Notes: generated by a model not told the origin, from the letters alone. DNA of 64,000 nt from DASTBU01 sp035711845 (GCA_035711845.1 DASTBU010000162.1:1-64000); one strand, 5' to 3'; shown: positions 9,075-17,905, numbered from the stretch's first letter. Numbers and translations are program-made.

Positions 9075-10105
9075 ATCACCTCCTCGAGTGCACTGATGCA
9101 CGTACGCGTGTGTGCCAGCACGCCAGCCGTGATACGCGCGCAGCCAGGGCATGCGGGATCGAGGGAGCGATCGCGAATGAAGACCTGGCGGGCGGCCAGG
9201 CCGTCCACGACCCGGCGCAGGTCCGATCCGAAGTCCGCGAGGACGAAGTTCGCGGCGCTCTTCCAGTAGCGAACGTCCAGGCGGTCGAGACAGCCGTACA
9301 GCGCTTCTTTGGACGATCGCACCTGATCCAGATACCAGTTGTAGTACTCCGTGTCGTCGAGGGCGGCGCACAACGCAACGGCCGCGCAGACGTTCAGGCT
9401 GTAGGGAGGTACGACCCGGCGGAATCCTTCGAGGACGCCCGCGTCGGCGACGACCGCGCCCACCCTCAAGGCCGCCAGGCCATGCGCCTTTGCAAACGTC
9501 CGGCCGACGACGATGTTGGTGACGCGTCGCGCTTCCTGCGAGCCCAGGAGCGTCTCGCCGGCGAAGTCCGCGTACGCCTCGTCCACGAACACGATCGCCT
9601 GCGGGGCCGCCGCAGCAATCCTCAGGATGATGCTGCTCTCAATCGACTGGCCCGTGGGGTTGTTCGGCGTTGTCAGGAAAATGATTCGAGTTCGCTCGTC
9701 GATGGCGGCGAGGACGGCATCGGTCGGGAACGCGAAGTCCGCGCCCATCGGGACCTCGACGACGCGGGCCCCCGTGGCGTCGGCGCAGGCGGCATACATG
9801 TCGAAGGCGGGCATGACCACGATCGCTTCCGGCTCCGCGATGGTCCTGTCCCGCGTCGCGCAAACGGCCGCCGCGAGGATCCCCTCGTCCAGTCCATTCG
9901 TGAGCAGCAGCTCGTCGGACGGTACGCCGAGATGCGCGGAGCATGCCTCGATGGCCTCCTGATAATCCGGGTAGAAGCCGGCCTGTTCGCGGCTCAGGGT
10001 CTGCAGCGCCGCGAGGACCCTGGGCGAGCAGCCGGCGGTGTTCTCGTTCAGGTGCAGCCGGAGGCCCGAGGCCGGCGTGATCACTCGTTCGTACTGATAC
10101 GTCAT
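9056..10105 (-). CDS. hisC: Histidinol-phosphate aminotransferase
   Basis: A 349-residue fold-type I PLP enzyme converting imidazole acetol phosphate to histidinol phosphate. LHLNENTAGCSP is the N-terminal substrate-binding segment, TTPNNPTGQ holds the cofactor Asn, VDEAYADF the Asp, and RTFAKAHGLAALRVG the Schiff-base lysine and phosphate-binding Arg. The ATG overlaps the hisD stop as ATGA and the 3' end overlaps hisB by up to 19 bases. Cytoplasmic. Confidence 0.95.
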   Translation of the reverse strand: MTYQYERVITPASGLRLHLNENTAGCSPRVLAALQTLSREQAGFYPDYQEAIEACSAHLGVPSDELLLTNGLDEGILAAAVCATRDRTIAEPEAIVVMPAFDMYAACADATGARVVEVPMGADFAFPTDAVLAAIDERTRIIFLTTPNNPTGQSIESSIILRIAAAAPQAIVFVDEAYADFAGETLLGSQEARRVTNIVVGRTFAKAHGLAALRVGAVVADAGVLEGFRRVVPPYSLNVCAAVALCAALDDTEYYNWYLDQVRSSKEALYGCLDRLDVRYWKSAANFVLADFGSDLRRVVDGLAARQVFIRDRSLDPACPGCARITAGVLAHTRTCISALEEVMCGAAS

Positions 10106-11400
10106 CGCGTGCGTCTCCCGGTTCTCCGGCGCCCTGTTTGCGTCCCGTTCAGCCGGATGCGCATCGAGGCCGCATGGGCCGAGAGTCCCTCGGCTTCCGC
10201 CAGCACGATGCCGGCCGGCGCAATACGACGAAACCCCGCTTCTGAAAGTCGCTGCACGGTCGTGACCCTCACGAAATCGGCGGCACTCAACCCGCCCCGC
10301 GCGGCCGCCGCGCCCATGGTCGGCAGCACGTGGTTCGAGCCGGTCACGTAATCGCCGGACGCCTGGGCGCTGTATGCGCCGACGAACACGGTTCCGGCCC
10401 GTGTCAGGCGCGCCGCCATGGCGGGAGAGTCGCAGACGAGGTGCTCCGGCGCCATTCGCTGCGCGAAAACGATCGCTTCGTCCAGGGTTTGCGTGATCAC
10501 GATGCCGCCGTTCTGCACGAGCGCCGCGCGCGCCGGCCCGTCCTCTGGCATCTGTTGCCGGATCTGGCGCGCGACCGCCGTCGCGAGCCTTCTGCTCGGC
10601 GTGATCAGGATGGCACGCGCATCGGGGTCGTGTTCCGCCTGCGCGATGAGATCGGCGGCAATCCAGGCCGGGCGGCCATCGCGCGAGACGATCGCGATCT
10701 CGCTCGGCCCGGCGAAGAAATCGATGGCGCACTCTGCGGCGACGCGAGCCTTGGCTGCGGCGACCCACGCGTTGCCGGGACCGACGATCTTGTCCACGCG
10801 CGGCACGCTGCGCGTCCCGTAGGCGAGCGCTGCGATCGCGTGTGCGCCACCGAGCCTGAAGAGGCGCGTCACCCCGGCTTCGAGCGCCGCGAGCATCACG
10901 ACAGGTTCGGGTCGCGGGCAGACGGCAATCACTTCGCTCACTCCGGCGACTCTTGGTGGAATCGCAGTCATGAGCAGCGACGAGGGAAGCGGATGACGTC
11001 CGCCCGGCACGTAACACCCGACGCGATCGAGCGGGACGACCCGCTGCGCGATCTCGACACCCGGCGCCGGGAAGACCGACCATGCGCGCGGGAGCTGCCG
11101 GCGCGCGACGCGCGCGATGCGACGAGCCGCGATCCGGACTGCACTCTTCACCGCCGCCGGCACGCGGGCCGCGCCCGCCTCGATCTCGGCGGTCGTCACC
11201 TCGATTGAGCCATCCAGGCCATCCAGGACTCTGGCGTACTTCAGGAGCGCAGCGTCGCCGTCCGTCCTGACGCGTTCCACGATTCTGGCGACCTGCCGCT
11301 CCAGCACGGAGTCACGGCCGGGCCGCCAGTCGAGCAGCGACGCGACCGCGCGCCGATTGGCTGATTCAACGATGCGCATGGCCAGGGCCCCGTGCTCCAT
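10102..11400 (-). CDS. hisD: Histidinol dehydrogenase
   Basis: A 432-residue zinc enzyme doing the last two NAD-dependent oxidations, histidinol to histidine. Typical blocks are GCYVPGG(R/K)xPLPSSLLMTAIPPRVAGV, KIVGPGNAWVAAAKARVA, IDFFAGPSEI, IAQAEHDPDARA, and PEHLVCDS followed by GSNHVLPTMGAA. The C-terminus has an extra basic stretch rich in Arg (RRRTGRRTR), not usual for the family. The ATG at 11400 is two bases from the hisG stop; a second in-frame ATG at 11379 could also serve. Confidence 0.95.
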   Translation of the reverse strand: MEHGALAMRIVESANRRAVASLLDWRPGRDSVLERQVARIVERVRTDGDAALLKYARVLDGLDGSIEVTTAEIEAGAARVPAAVKSAVRIAARRIARVARRQLPRAWSVFPAPGVEIAQRVVPLDRVGCYVPGGRHPLPSSLLMTAIPPRVAGVSEVIAVCPRPEPVVMLAALEAGVTRLFRLGGAHAIAALAYGTRSVPRVDKIVGPGNAWVAAAKARVAAECAIDFFAGPSEIAIVSRDGRPAWIAADLIAQAEHDPDARAILITPSRRLATAVARQIRQQMPEDGPARAALVQNGGIVITQTLDEAIVFAQRMAPEHLVCDSPAMAARLTRAGTVFVGAYSAQASGDYVTGSNHVLPTMGAAAARGGLSAADFVRVTTVQRLSEAGFRRIAPAGIVLAEAEGLSAHAASMRIRLNGTQTGRRRTGRRTR

Positions 11401-11402
11401 GT

Positions 11403-12296
11403 CTACAACACAATCTTGTTCAGCGGATACTCGACGATGCCCTGAGCGCGAGCGCACTTGAGCCGGGGGATCAGGTCTCGCACCGTGCGTTCCTCGATGA
11501 TGGTGTTCACCGCCACCCACTCCTCGTCGCTGAGCGGCGAGATCGTCGGACGCTGGAGCGCCGGGAGCAGCTCGAGCACGCGCTGAAGATCGATGCGCCT
11601 GACGTTCAGCATGATTCCGACGCGGCCCTGCGCTTCGATCGCGGCTTTCAGCAGGAGCGCGAGGTTGTCGAGCTTCGTCTGCTTCCAGGCATGACGAAGC
11701 GCACGCGCGTTCGCGATGAGCTGCGTGTTCGACTCCAGGACCGTGTCGATGATGCGGAGGCGATTGGCCCGCAGCGACGACCCCGTCTCGGTCACCTCGA
11801 CGATCGCGTCGGCGAGCACCGGCGGCTTGACCTCGGTCGCGCCCCAGGAGAACTCGACGGTCACGTTCACCTCGAGCCGCGCGAAATACGCTTGCGTGGC
11901 GCGGACGAGCTCGGTCGCGATCGTCGCACCTTCCAGGTCGCGCGGCTCGCGATATCGCGAGTCCTCCGGGACGGCAAGCACCCATCGCACTTTGCCGAAG
12001 CTCTGCTTCGCGTAGACGAGGTCGGCGAGCGCCACCACCGGGGAGGTCCCGCCGTTGCCTGCGGCATGCTCCGCGATCCAGTCCTGGCCCGTCAGGCCCG
12101 CGTCGATCACGCCGTCTGCGACATAGCGCGCCATCTCCTGCGCGCGGATCAGCATGCAGTCGATCTCGGGATCGTCGATGGCAGGGAAGTACGACCGCGT
12201 GCTCGCGTAGATGTTGAACCCCGCCCGGGCGAAAAGCTGGATCGTCGCTTCCTGGAGCGATCCCTTCGGGATGCCGAGTTTGAGTCTGTTGTCCAT
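11403..12296 (-). CDS. hisG: ATP phosphoribosyltransferase, long form
   Basis: A 297-residue long-form HisG, the committed first step (ATP plus PRPP). IPKGSLQEATIQLF and GVIDAGLTGQDW are catalytic-domain blocks; GTSPVVALADLVYAKQ and ATELVRATQAYF follow. The last 75 residues (VGIMLNVRRIDLQRVLELLPALQRPTISPL and on) are the regulatory ACT-like domain that allows histidine feedback, so no HisZ partner is needed. It abuts hisI without a gap (stop of hisI at 12297). Confidence 0.95.
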   Translation of the reverse strand: MDNRLKLGIPKGSLQEATIQLFARAGFNIYASTRSYFPAIDDPEIDCMLIRAQEMARYVADGVIDAGLTGQDWIAEHAAGNGGTSPVVALADLVYAKQSFGKVRWVLAVPEDSRYREPRDLEGATIATELVRATQAYFARLEVNVTVEFSWGATEVKPPVLADAIVEVTETGSSLRANRLRIIDTVLESNTQLIANARALRHAWKQTKLDNLALLLKAAIEAQGRVGIMLNVRRIDLQRVLELLPALQRPTISPLSDEEWVAVNTIIEERTVRDLIPRLKCARAQGIVEYPLNKIVL

Positions 12297-12647
12297 TCAG
12301 CCGCCCTCCGCCGTCCGCCCCCGGCCGTCCGCCCCGGTCTCCAGCTTGCGAAAGAAGCAGCTTCGCTCACCGGTGTGGCAGACGTGTCCGTCGCCCTCGC
12401 ACGTGATCCGGACGAGCACGGTGTCCTCGTCGCAATCGACCAGCAAGTGCCTCACACGGAGGCGGTTGCCGGAGGTCTCCCCCTTCATCCAGAGCGTCCC
12501 TCGCGTCCGGCTGAAGAAGGTTGCGTAGCCTGTCGCGACTGTCCGCTGGAGCGCTTCCGGGTTCATGAACCCAACCATCAGCACTTCGCCGCTCTGGTCG
12601 TCCTGGACAACGGCTGGTATCAATCCGCCGAGCTTCTGAAAATCCAC
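12297..12647 (-). CDS. hisI: Phosphoribosyl-AMP cyclohydrolase
   Basis: A 116-residue PRA-CH domain only; the PRA-PH (hisE) domain is absent and no hisE is seen in the window. LLVDCDEDTVLVR gives the acidic metal ligands and CEGDGHVCHTGERSCFF the zinc Cys and His residues. The start is GTG (12647), 13 nt after the attenuator's U-tract, with only a weak ribosome site. It is the promoter-proximal structural gene, whereas hisI usually lies at the end of his operons. Confidence 0.92.
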   Translation of the reverse strand: MDFQKLGGLIPAVVQDDQSGEVLMVGFMNPEALQRTVATGYATFFSRTRGTLWMKGETSGNRLRVRHLLVDCDEDTVLVRITCEGDGHVCHTGERSCFFRKLETGADGRGRTAEGG

Positions 12648-12659
12648 GGGCCCATCCGC

Positions 12660-12699
12660 AAAAGAAAAGGGCCTCGCCGGTTGTTGCCGGCGAGGCCCT
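12660..12699 (-). terminator. his operon attenuator (intrinsic terminator ahead of hisI)
   Basis: A perfect 12-bp GC-rich hairpin (arms 12669-12680 and 12687-12698, six-base loop) extended by an A:T pair at 12668/12699. On the minus strand it is followed by TTTTCTTTT (12668-12660). Read leftward it is a textbook intrinsic terminator between the leader peptide and hisI. The leader segment 12761-12752 (CCGGCGGGCC) can pair with the rising arm over about eight contiguous bases including one G-U, giving an alternative antiterminator. Confidence 0.9.
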
Positions 12700-12729
12700 C
12701 GAAGTGTCCGTTCTACCTGGGTTGTTCGA

Positions 12730-12807
12730 TCAGCGCATGCAGAACTCGACCGGCCCGCCGGAGCAGGAAGCGTGGTGGTGCCGGTGGTGATGCAGCGACC
12801 GAAGCAT
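12730..12807 (-). CDS. hisL: his operon leader peptide
   Basis: A 25-codon reading frame from ATG 12807 to TGA 12730, too short for normal gene finding. It begins MLRSL and then reads HHHRHHH: six histidine codons (one CAT, five CAC) in seven, at 12792-12772. It ends about 30 nt before the terminator hairpin. This is the layout of enterobacterial hisL, where a ribosome stalled for charged tRNA-His frees a downstream segment to block the terminator. The proposed antiterminator strand lies in codons just after the His run. No Shine-Dalgarno is visible and the predicted transcript begins only 2-3 nt before the ATG, so it is probably translated as a leaderless message. Confidence 0.88.
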   Translation of the reverse strand: MLRSLHHHRHHHASCSGGPVEFCMR

Positions 12808-12815
12808 GTGAACCC

Positions 12816-12845
12816 AGACTAGCGCCGCGCGCTGTCCGATGTCAA
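12816..12845 (-). promoter_or_regulatory. his operon promoter
   Basis: On the minus strand TTGACA (12845-12840) and TAGTCT (12821-12816) have an 18-bp spacer. The site lies in the last codons and stop of the upstream ggt gene. The expected start is near 12809, directly ahead of the leader-peptide ATG at 12807. A perfect -35 hexamer in this position supports independent transcription of the his operon rather than simple read-through from ggt. Confidence 0.65.
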
Positions 12846-14558
12846 ACTGCCCGGGGTGGACGCCTTGGAGTCAGGGCTCCGCCTGTCGTTCGCGCCGTAG
12901 GGCGTACCGTCGCGACCGACCCAGATCGTATGGGCATCTCCCTGGCGGCCCCCCATGCTGACGTCGTGGCCCATCCGCTTCAGTTCCGCCAGGACATCCG
13001 CGCTCACGCCGTCCCGCTCGATGCGGACGGTGTCGGGCAGCCATTGATGGTGCATCCTCGCGGCGTCCACGGCCTGCCTCCCCCTCAAGCCGAAGTCGGT
13101 CACGCCCAGGACGACGGTCAGCACGGTGTTGATGATCGTGCGGCCGCCGGGCGACCCCGTCAGCAGGAGTACTTTGTCGTCCTTCAACACCATCGTCGGC
13201 GTCATCGAGCTGAGCATCCGCTTGCCGGGATCGATCAGGTTCGCCGGCGTGCCGATGTCGCCGCGCGTGTTGGTGTCACCAGGCTTCTTGTTGAAATCGC
13301 CCATCTCGTTGTTCAGGAGGAACCCGGCCCCCTTGACGACGACGTGCGATCCGTAGCCGCCTTCGAGGGTGGTGGTGCTGCTCACGGCCATTCCGTGGCG
13401 GTCGATCACCGAGAAGTGCGTGGTCTCTTCGGGTTCGGCCGGCGGATCCGTCACGATCTCGCGTCCGAGCTCGACGCTGGACGAGGCCTTGTTGGGATCG
13501 ATGCCGGCGGCGAGCGTCTTTGCGTACTCCTTGGACGTCAGCCGCGCGATCGGCACCTCGACGAAATCGGGATCGCCAAGATGCCGCGCGCGGTCGAGGT
13601 ACGCGCGGCGCATCGCCTCGATCTGCAGGTGCAACGATGCAGCCGAATACCGGCCCTTCGTCTTCAGATCGAACTGTTCGAGGATGTTCAGCATTTCGAT
13701 CAGGGCGACGCCACCCGAACTGGGCGGTGCCATCGAGACGATGTCGTGGCCGCGGTAGGTGCCCCTGACCGGGGCGCGTTCCACGGCTCGATATGCTGCA
13801 AGGTCCTCTTTCGAGATCAGCCCGCCGTTGGCTTTCATGTCGGCTGCGATGAGGTCCGCAATGGGACCCGTGTAGAACGCGTCTGCCCCTCCGTCCGCGA
13901 TCGCGCGCAGCGTCCTGCTCAGGTCCGACAGCACGAGCCGATCTCCCTCAGACCACAGCCCGCCGCCTCGCTTGCCGTACGCACCGACGGAGGCCGCGAA
14001 GCGCGCCATCGGTCCCGCGACTTCCGCATTGAGACTGCGCGCGAGCGCCGCCGACAGCGGGAATCCCTGCTCCGCCAGCACGACGGCCGGCTGCACGACG
14101 TCTTTCCAGGGGAGCTTGCCGAGCTTCTTGTGGGCCAGCTCGAGCCCGCGCACGCTGCCCGGCACCCCCGACGCAAGGTACCCGGCCTCGGTCAGCCCTC
14201 GATCGATCGTCCCGTTCGCACCCAGATACATCGTCCGGGTCGATCCGAGCGGCGCCTTCTCCCGGTAGTCGAACGACGTGAGCTCACCGGTCGGAGTGCG
14301 CACGATCATGAAGCCACCGCCGCCGATGTTGCCTGCGGCCGGGTGTGTCACCGCGAGCGCGAAGGACGTGGCGACGGCGGCATCCACGGCGTTGCCGCCT
14401 CTGGCCAGCACCGCCGCGCCGACGTCGCAGGCGGGCGCGGAGACGCAGACGACCAGACCGTCTCTGGACCGAACGCCAATGTCCTCTGGCACTTGGGAGC
14501 GGATCGGCGCTGCCGTGACAAGAAGTGCGACGAAGAGGAATCTCGCGGATCTGAACAT
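12819..14558 (-). CDS. ggt: Gamma-glutamyltransferase (glutathione hydrolase)
   Basis: A 579-residue Ntn hydrolase, exported by an N-terminal signal (MFRSARFLFVALLVTAAPIRSQ). It autoprocesses at Thr379 in PEETTHFSVID to make large and small subunits. GNAVDAAVATSFALAVTHPAAGNIGGGGFM and the SMAPPSSGGVAL block are family signatures. It should transfer or hydrolyse gamma-glutamyl groups of glutathione and peptides in the periplasm. The ATG at 14558 is preferred because it starts the signal peptide. It is on the same strand as the his operon, and its stop lies inside the his promoter. Confidence 0.94.
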   Translation of the reverse strand: MFRSARFLFVALLVTAAPIRSQVPEDIGVRSRDGLVVCVSAPACDVGAAVLARGGNAVDAAVATSFALAVTHPAAGNIGGGGFMIVRTPTGELTSFDYREKAPLGSTRTMYLGANGTIDRGLTEAGYLASGVPGSVRGLELAHKKLGKLPWKDVVQPAVVLAEQGFPLSAALARSLNAEVAGPMARFAASVGAYGKRGGGLWSEGDRLVLSDLSRTLRAIADGGADAFYTGPIADLIAADMKANGGLISKEDLAAYRAVERAPVRGTYRGHDIVSMAPPSSGGVALIEMLNILEQFDLKTKGRYSAASLHLQIEAMRRAYLDRARHLGDPDFVEVPIARLTSKEYAKTLAAGIDPNKASSSVELGREIVTDPPAEPEETTHFSVIDRHGMAVSSTTTLEGGYGSHVVVKGAGFLLNNEMGDFNKKPGDTNTRGDIGTPANLIDPGKRMLSSMTPTMVLKDDKVLLLTGSPGGRTIINTVLTVVLGVTDFGLRGRQAVDAARMHHQWLPDTVRIERDGVSADVLAELKRMGHDVSMGGRQGDAHTIWVGRDGTPYGANDRRSPDSKASTPGSLTSDSARR

Positions 14559-14687
14559 CGGTCGGTCTCCGTTTAGTGGCAGGTGACAGTCCAGCCGGAT
14601 GGGCACGCGGCGCTCTCGAAGCTTAACGCTGAAGGTGCGGCGGCGGCACAGGAATTGTAGCGAGAAGTCCGGCGAACGGTTCAGTAG

Positions 14688-14703
14688 GAATTCGTACGAA
14701 TTC
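14688..14703. promoter_or_regulatory. 16-bp perfect palindrome upstream of glgX
   Basis: GAATTCGTACGAATTC is a perfect dyad ending eight bases before the glgX ATG, in the 153-base divergent space shared with ggt. The position is right for a repressor site or a short hairpin over the translation start. A TACAAT-like -10 for ggt lies on the minus strand at 14659-14654, but no convincing -35 accompanies it. Confidence 0.4.
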
Positions 14704-14711
14704 GAGTCGGA

Positions 14712-16832
14712 ATGCGCATGCGAATCTGGCCAGGACGTCCATTCCCCCTCGGCGCGGCCTACGACGGCATCGGCACCAACTTCTCGCTCTTTTCAGAAGT
14801 CGCGCAGCGCGTCGAGTTGTGCCTGTTCGACGAAGAAGGCAAGGAGACCCGCGCCGATCTTCCCGAGACTACCGCGCTTTGCTGGCACGGCTACCTTCCA
14901 GACGTGCGTCCGGGCCAGCTCTACGGCTACCGTGTCCACGGTCCATGGGCGCCCCAGGACGGGTACTGGGGCAACCCCGCAAAGCTCCTGCTCGACCCGT
15001 ACGCCAAGGCGGTCGAGGGTCCGTGGGACTGGAACGAAGCCATCTTCCCTTATCACTTCGACGCGCCGGAGAGCTCGAAGAACGATCTGGACAGCGTCGC
15101 ATACGTGCCCAAATCCGTGGTCGTCAATCCCTACTTCGACTGGGACCACGACTCACGTCCGAAGACACCATTGCACCGCACGGTCGTGTACGAGATACAC
15201 GTGAAGGGCTTCACGAAGACGAATCCGGCGATCCCCGAGGAGCTGAGGGGCACCTACGCGGGGATGGCGCATCCAGCTGTCGTCAAGTACCTCCAGCGCC
15301 TCGGTATCACCGCGGTCGAACTGCTGCCGGTGCATCAGTTCGTTCAGGATTCCACGCTCCGCGACAAAGGCCTGCGCAACTACTGGGGCTACAACTCCAT
15401 CTGCTATCTCGCGCCGCACAACGAGTACTCGCTCCGCCGCAAGGGCAATCAGGTCCAGGAGTTCAAGCACCTGGTGAAGACGCTGCACGACGCGGGCATC
15501 GAAGTGATCCTCGACGTCGTCTACAACCACACCGCCGAGGGGAACCATCTCGGGCCCATGCTGTCGTTCAAGGGCATCGACAACCCGGCTTACTACCGTC
15601 TGATGGGGGACAACCGGCGCTACTACATGGACTACACCGGGACGGGCAACACGCTGAACATGCGCCACCCGCACGTACTGCAGCTCATCATGGACAGCCT
15701 GCGCTACTGGGTGACCGAGATGCATGTGGATGGGTTTCGCTTCGACCTGGCGGCAACGCTCGCACGCGAGCTTCACGATGTCGATCGCCTGTCGGCCTTC
15801 TTCGACCTGATTCAGCAGGATCCCGTCGTGAGCGGCATGAAGCTCATCGCCGAGCCCTGGGACGTTGGCGAGGGGGGATACCAGGTCGGGAACTTTCCAC
15901 CGCTCTGGTCGGAGTGGAACGGGAAATATCGCGACACGGTTCGAGACTTCTGGCGCGGCACCGATCGGACGCTGGCGGAATTCGCCTATCGCTTCACGGG
16001 TAGCTCGGACCTGTATCAGGGAAGCGCCAGGCGGCCCCACGCCAGCATCAACTTCATTGCCGCGCACGACGGGTTCACGCTGCGTGATCTCGTTTCCTAC
16101 AACGACAGGCACAACGAGGCGAACCAGGAAGACAACCGCGACGGCGAGAGCCACAACCGGTCCTGGAACTGCGGCGCGGAAGGCCCGTCGGACACCCCCG
16201 AGGTCGTCGCGCTCAGGGCCCGCCAGCAGCGCAACTTTCTTGCGACGCTGATGCTGTCGCAGGGCGTGCCGATGCTCCTCGGAGGCGATGAGATCGGCCG
16301 CACGCAACGTGGAAACAACAACGCCTATTGCCAGGACAACGAAATCTCCTGGTACGACTGGCTACAGGTCGATGATGGACTGCTCCAGTTCACGCGTCGC
16401 CTGATACGCCTGCGCCGCCGGCATCCGGTCTTTTCCCGGCGCCGGTGGTTCCAGGGACGTTCCATCCACGGGTCCGACGTCAGCGACATTGGTTGGTTCA
16501 CAGCGGGCGGGACCGAGATGTCGGCAGACGACTGGAAGGCCGGATTCGCGAAGTCGCTCGCCGTGTTCCTCAACGGTCAGGCTATCCCGGCCTCGGACGA
16601 GCGGGGTGAGCGGGTCGTGGACGACAGTTTCTACGTGATGTTCAACGCGCACCACGAGCCGCTCGACTTTCGCCTGCCTCCGGCCGACTGGGGCCTGCGA
16701 TGGACGATGGTTCTGAACACGAACGACACGGGCGACGAAATGTCCGAAGAGCGCCTGGGCCGCGAGTTCGAGGCGGGCGACACGGTGAATGTCGTCGAGT
16801 GGTCGCTCGTGCTGCTCCGCAGGCTCTACTGA
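14712..16832 (+). CDS. glgX: Glycogen debranching enzyme (isoamylase type)
   Basis: A 706-residue GH13 enzyme of the GlgX/TreX type that cleaves alpha-1,6 branches of (limit-dextrin) glycogen. An N-terminal CBM48-like domain (residues 5-140; PFPLGAAYDGIGTNFSLFS) precedes the barrel. The conserved GH13 regions are DVVYNHTAEG, VDGFRFDLAATLARE with the nucleophile Asp, LIAEPWDVGEGGYQVG with the acid/base Glu, and FIAAHDGFTLRDLVSYNDRHNEANQEDN. The product feeds glycogen phosphorylase. It is monocistronic and divergent from ggt. A second ATG two codons in is possible; no strong ribosome site is visible. Confidence 0.93.
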   Translation: MRMRIWPGRPFPLGAAYDGIGTNFSLFSEVAQRVELCLFDEEGKETRADLPETTALCWHGYLPDVRPGQLYGYRVHGPWAPQDGYWGNPAKLLLDPYAKAVEGPWDWNEAIFPYHFDAPESSKNDLDSVAYVPKSVVVNPYFDWDHDSRPKTPLHRTVVYEIHVKGFTKTNPAIPEELRGTYAGMAHPAVVKYLQRLGITAVELLPVHQFVQDSTLRDKGLRNYWGYNSICYLAPHNEYSLRRKGNQVQEFKHLVKTLHDAGIEVILDVVYNHTAEGNHLGPMLSFKGIDNPAYYRLMGDNRRYYMDYTGTGNTLNMRHPHVLQLIMDSLRYWVTEMHVDGFRFDLAATLARELHDVDRLSAFFDLIQQDPVVSGMKLIAEPWDVGEGGYQVGNFPPLWSEWNGKYRDTVRDFWRGTDRTLAEFAYRFTGSSDLYQGSARRPHASINFIAAHDGFTLRDLVSYNDRHNEANQEDNRDGESHNRSWNCGAEGPSDTPEVVALRARQQRNFLATLMLSQGVPMLLGGDEIGRTQRGNNNAYCQDNEISWYDWLQVDDGLLQFTRRLIRLRRRHPVFSRRRWFQGRSIHGSDVSDIGWFTAGGTEMSADDWKAGFAKSLAVFLNGQAIPASDERGERVVDDSFYVMFNAHHEPLDFRLPPADWGLRWTMVLNTNDTGDEMSEERLGREFEAGDTVNVVEWSLVLLRRLY

Positions 16833-16939
16833 TCCGTCCGAGGGCGAAAAGCGGCGGGCCGGCCAAGCTCCTTGGAGTCTTCCCCCGTGCCCCCGTGCTG
16901 ATCGTCCCCGCGTCTCCGTCGCCTCCGCGGCGGCGCCCG

Positions 16940-17896
16940 TCAGGTCGAGACCGGCGGGCGGATCCTCGCGCGCGTGGTCCGGCGGATGTCGCGGATCGTG
17001 GTCGCCGCGATGATGATGCCCGCGACAGCGAAACTGATCCGCAGCCCGAGGTTCGCGACGCGCGCGACCACGGCCGCCTCCGCGCTGCCCGCCGCGGGCA
17101 CGAACAGATCGCCCGAGCGCATCAGCAGGCCCAGCAGGGCGAGCCACGCCGCGCTCATGACAACGCCGGCCACCACGCGGAACGTCATCCAGTGGGGCCG
17201 CACCAGGGCGACGGACTTCGCGACGAGCGACGCCAGCGCGACCACCAGCACGGGAAGATAGAACTGCGCCCACGCGGGCCCTGGCCACAGGGAGGGCTCG
17301 GCCGGGGCCACCCCGGACGCGCCCGGCAGCGTCGCCCACCAGACCACGAAGATCGCGCCGATCACTAGGTCGAACCCGACCTCGAGACGCGAGGGGAGCG
17401 GCGCCGTCGTGGGCAGGCGCGGCAGCGAGCGAGGATCCCACTTGTCGGCGATCTTCGTGCGTGCGATCGCCAGGTCGAACGCGGCGAACGCGGCGGTCAC
17501 CCAGAAGAAGACGTTCAGGGCGGCGCCGGGGTAGTTCGTCAGCCGCTCGACGGCCTCTCCGAACGAGCGGCCGGAGACCGCGAATCCGACGACGACCGCC
17601 ACGTGGACGACAAGCGCGACGGCGAGGGCGATCTTGAGCGTGGTCACGTAGAAGGGAAAGACCTCGGGACCGATCAGGTACTGGCGGCGCTTGTAGCGGG
17701 CCGCGAGCAGCATCGGCCTTCCATACGGCGCCAGGAGCTCCGCCTCGTCGTCCTCCGTCAGCGGGCGTCCCAGGGCCTGCTGGCGTTCCTCGAACTTCGC
17801 CCGGAGGTCTGCGTCGAGCTCGGCGACGATGTCGTCGCGCTCGGCCGCCGGCAGGTGGCCACGAACGGCGTGAAGGTAGCGTTCCAGCAGATCCAT
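16940..17896 (-). CDS. PadR-associated multi-pass membrane protein
   Basis: A 318-residue protein. Residues 1-65 form a soluble helical domain (MDLLERYLHAVRGHLPAAERDDIVAEL onwards) like the HAAS-type adaptor domain that accompanies PadR regulators. It is followed by about six hydrophobic segments. It lies nine bases after the padR-like stop, and its AGGAG overlaps that stop, so the two are co-transcribed. By analogy the pair senses or controls an envelope condition, but no catalytic motif is visible and the role is unknown. Confidence 0.75.
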   Translation of the reverse strand: MDLLERYLHAVRGHLPAAERDDIVAELDADLRAKFEERQQALGRPLTEDDEAELLAPYGRPMLLAARYKRRQYLIGPEVFPFYVTTLKIALAVALVVHVAVVVGFAVSGRSFGEAVERLTNYPGAALNVFFWVTAAFAAFDLAIARTKIADKWDPRSLPRLPTTAPLPSRLEVGFDLVIGAIFVVWWATLPGASGVAPAEPSLWPGPAWAQFYLPVLVVALASLVAKSVALVRPHWMTFRVVAGVVMSAAWLALLGLLMRSGDLFVPAAGSAEAAVVARVANLGLRISFAVAGIIIAATTIRDIRRTTRARIRPPVST

Positions 17897-17905
17897 GGGA
17901 GTCTC

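Noticed and set aside
11691..14576. 961-residue rightward open frame over hisG, hisI, the his leader and ggt
   Set aside because: It runs straight through the attenuator and two well-supported leftward genes, with Arg/Ala-rich unstructured composition.
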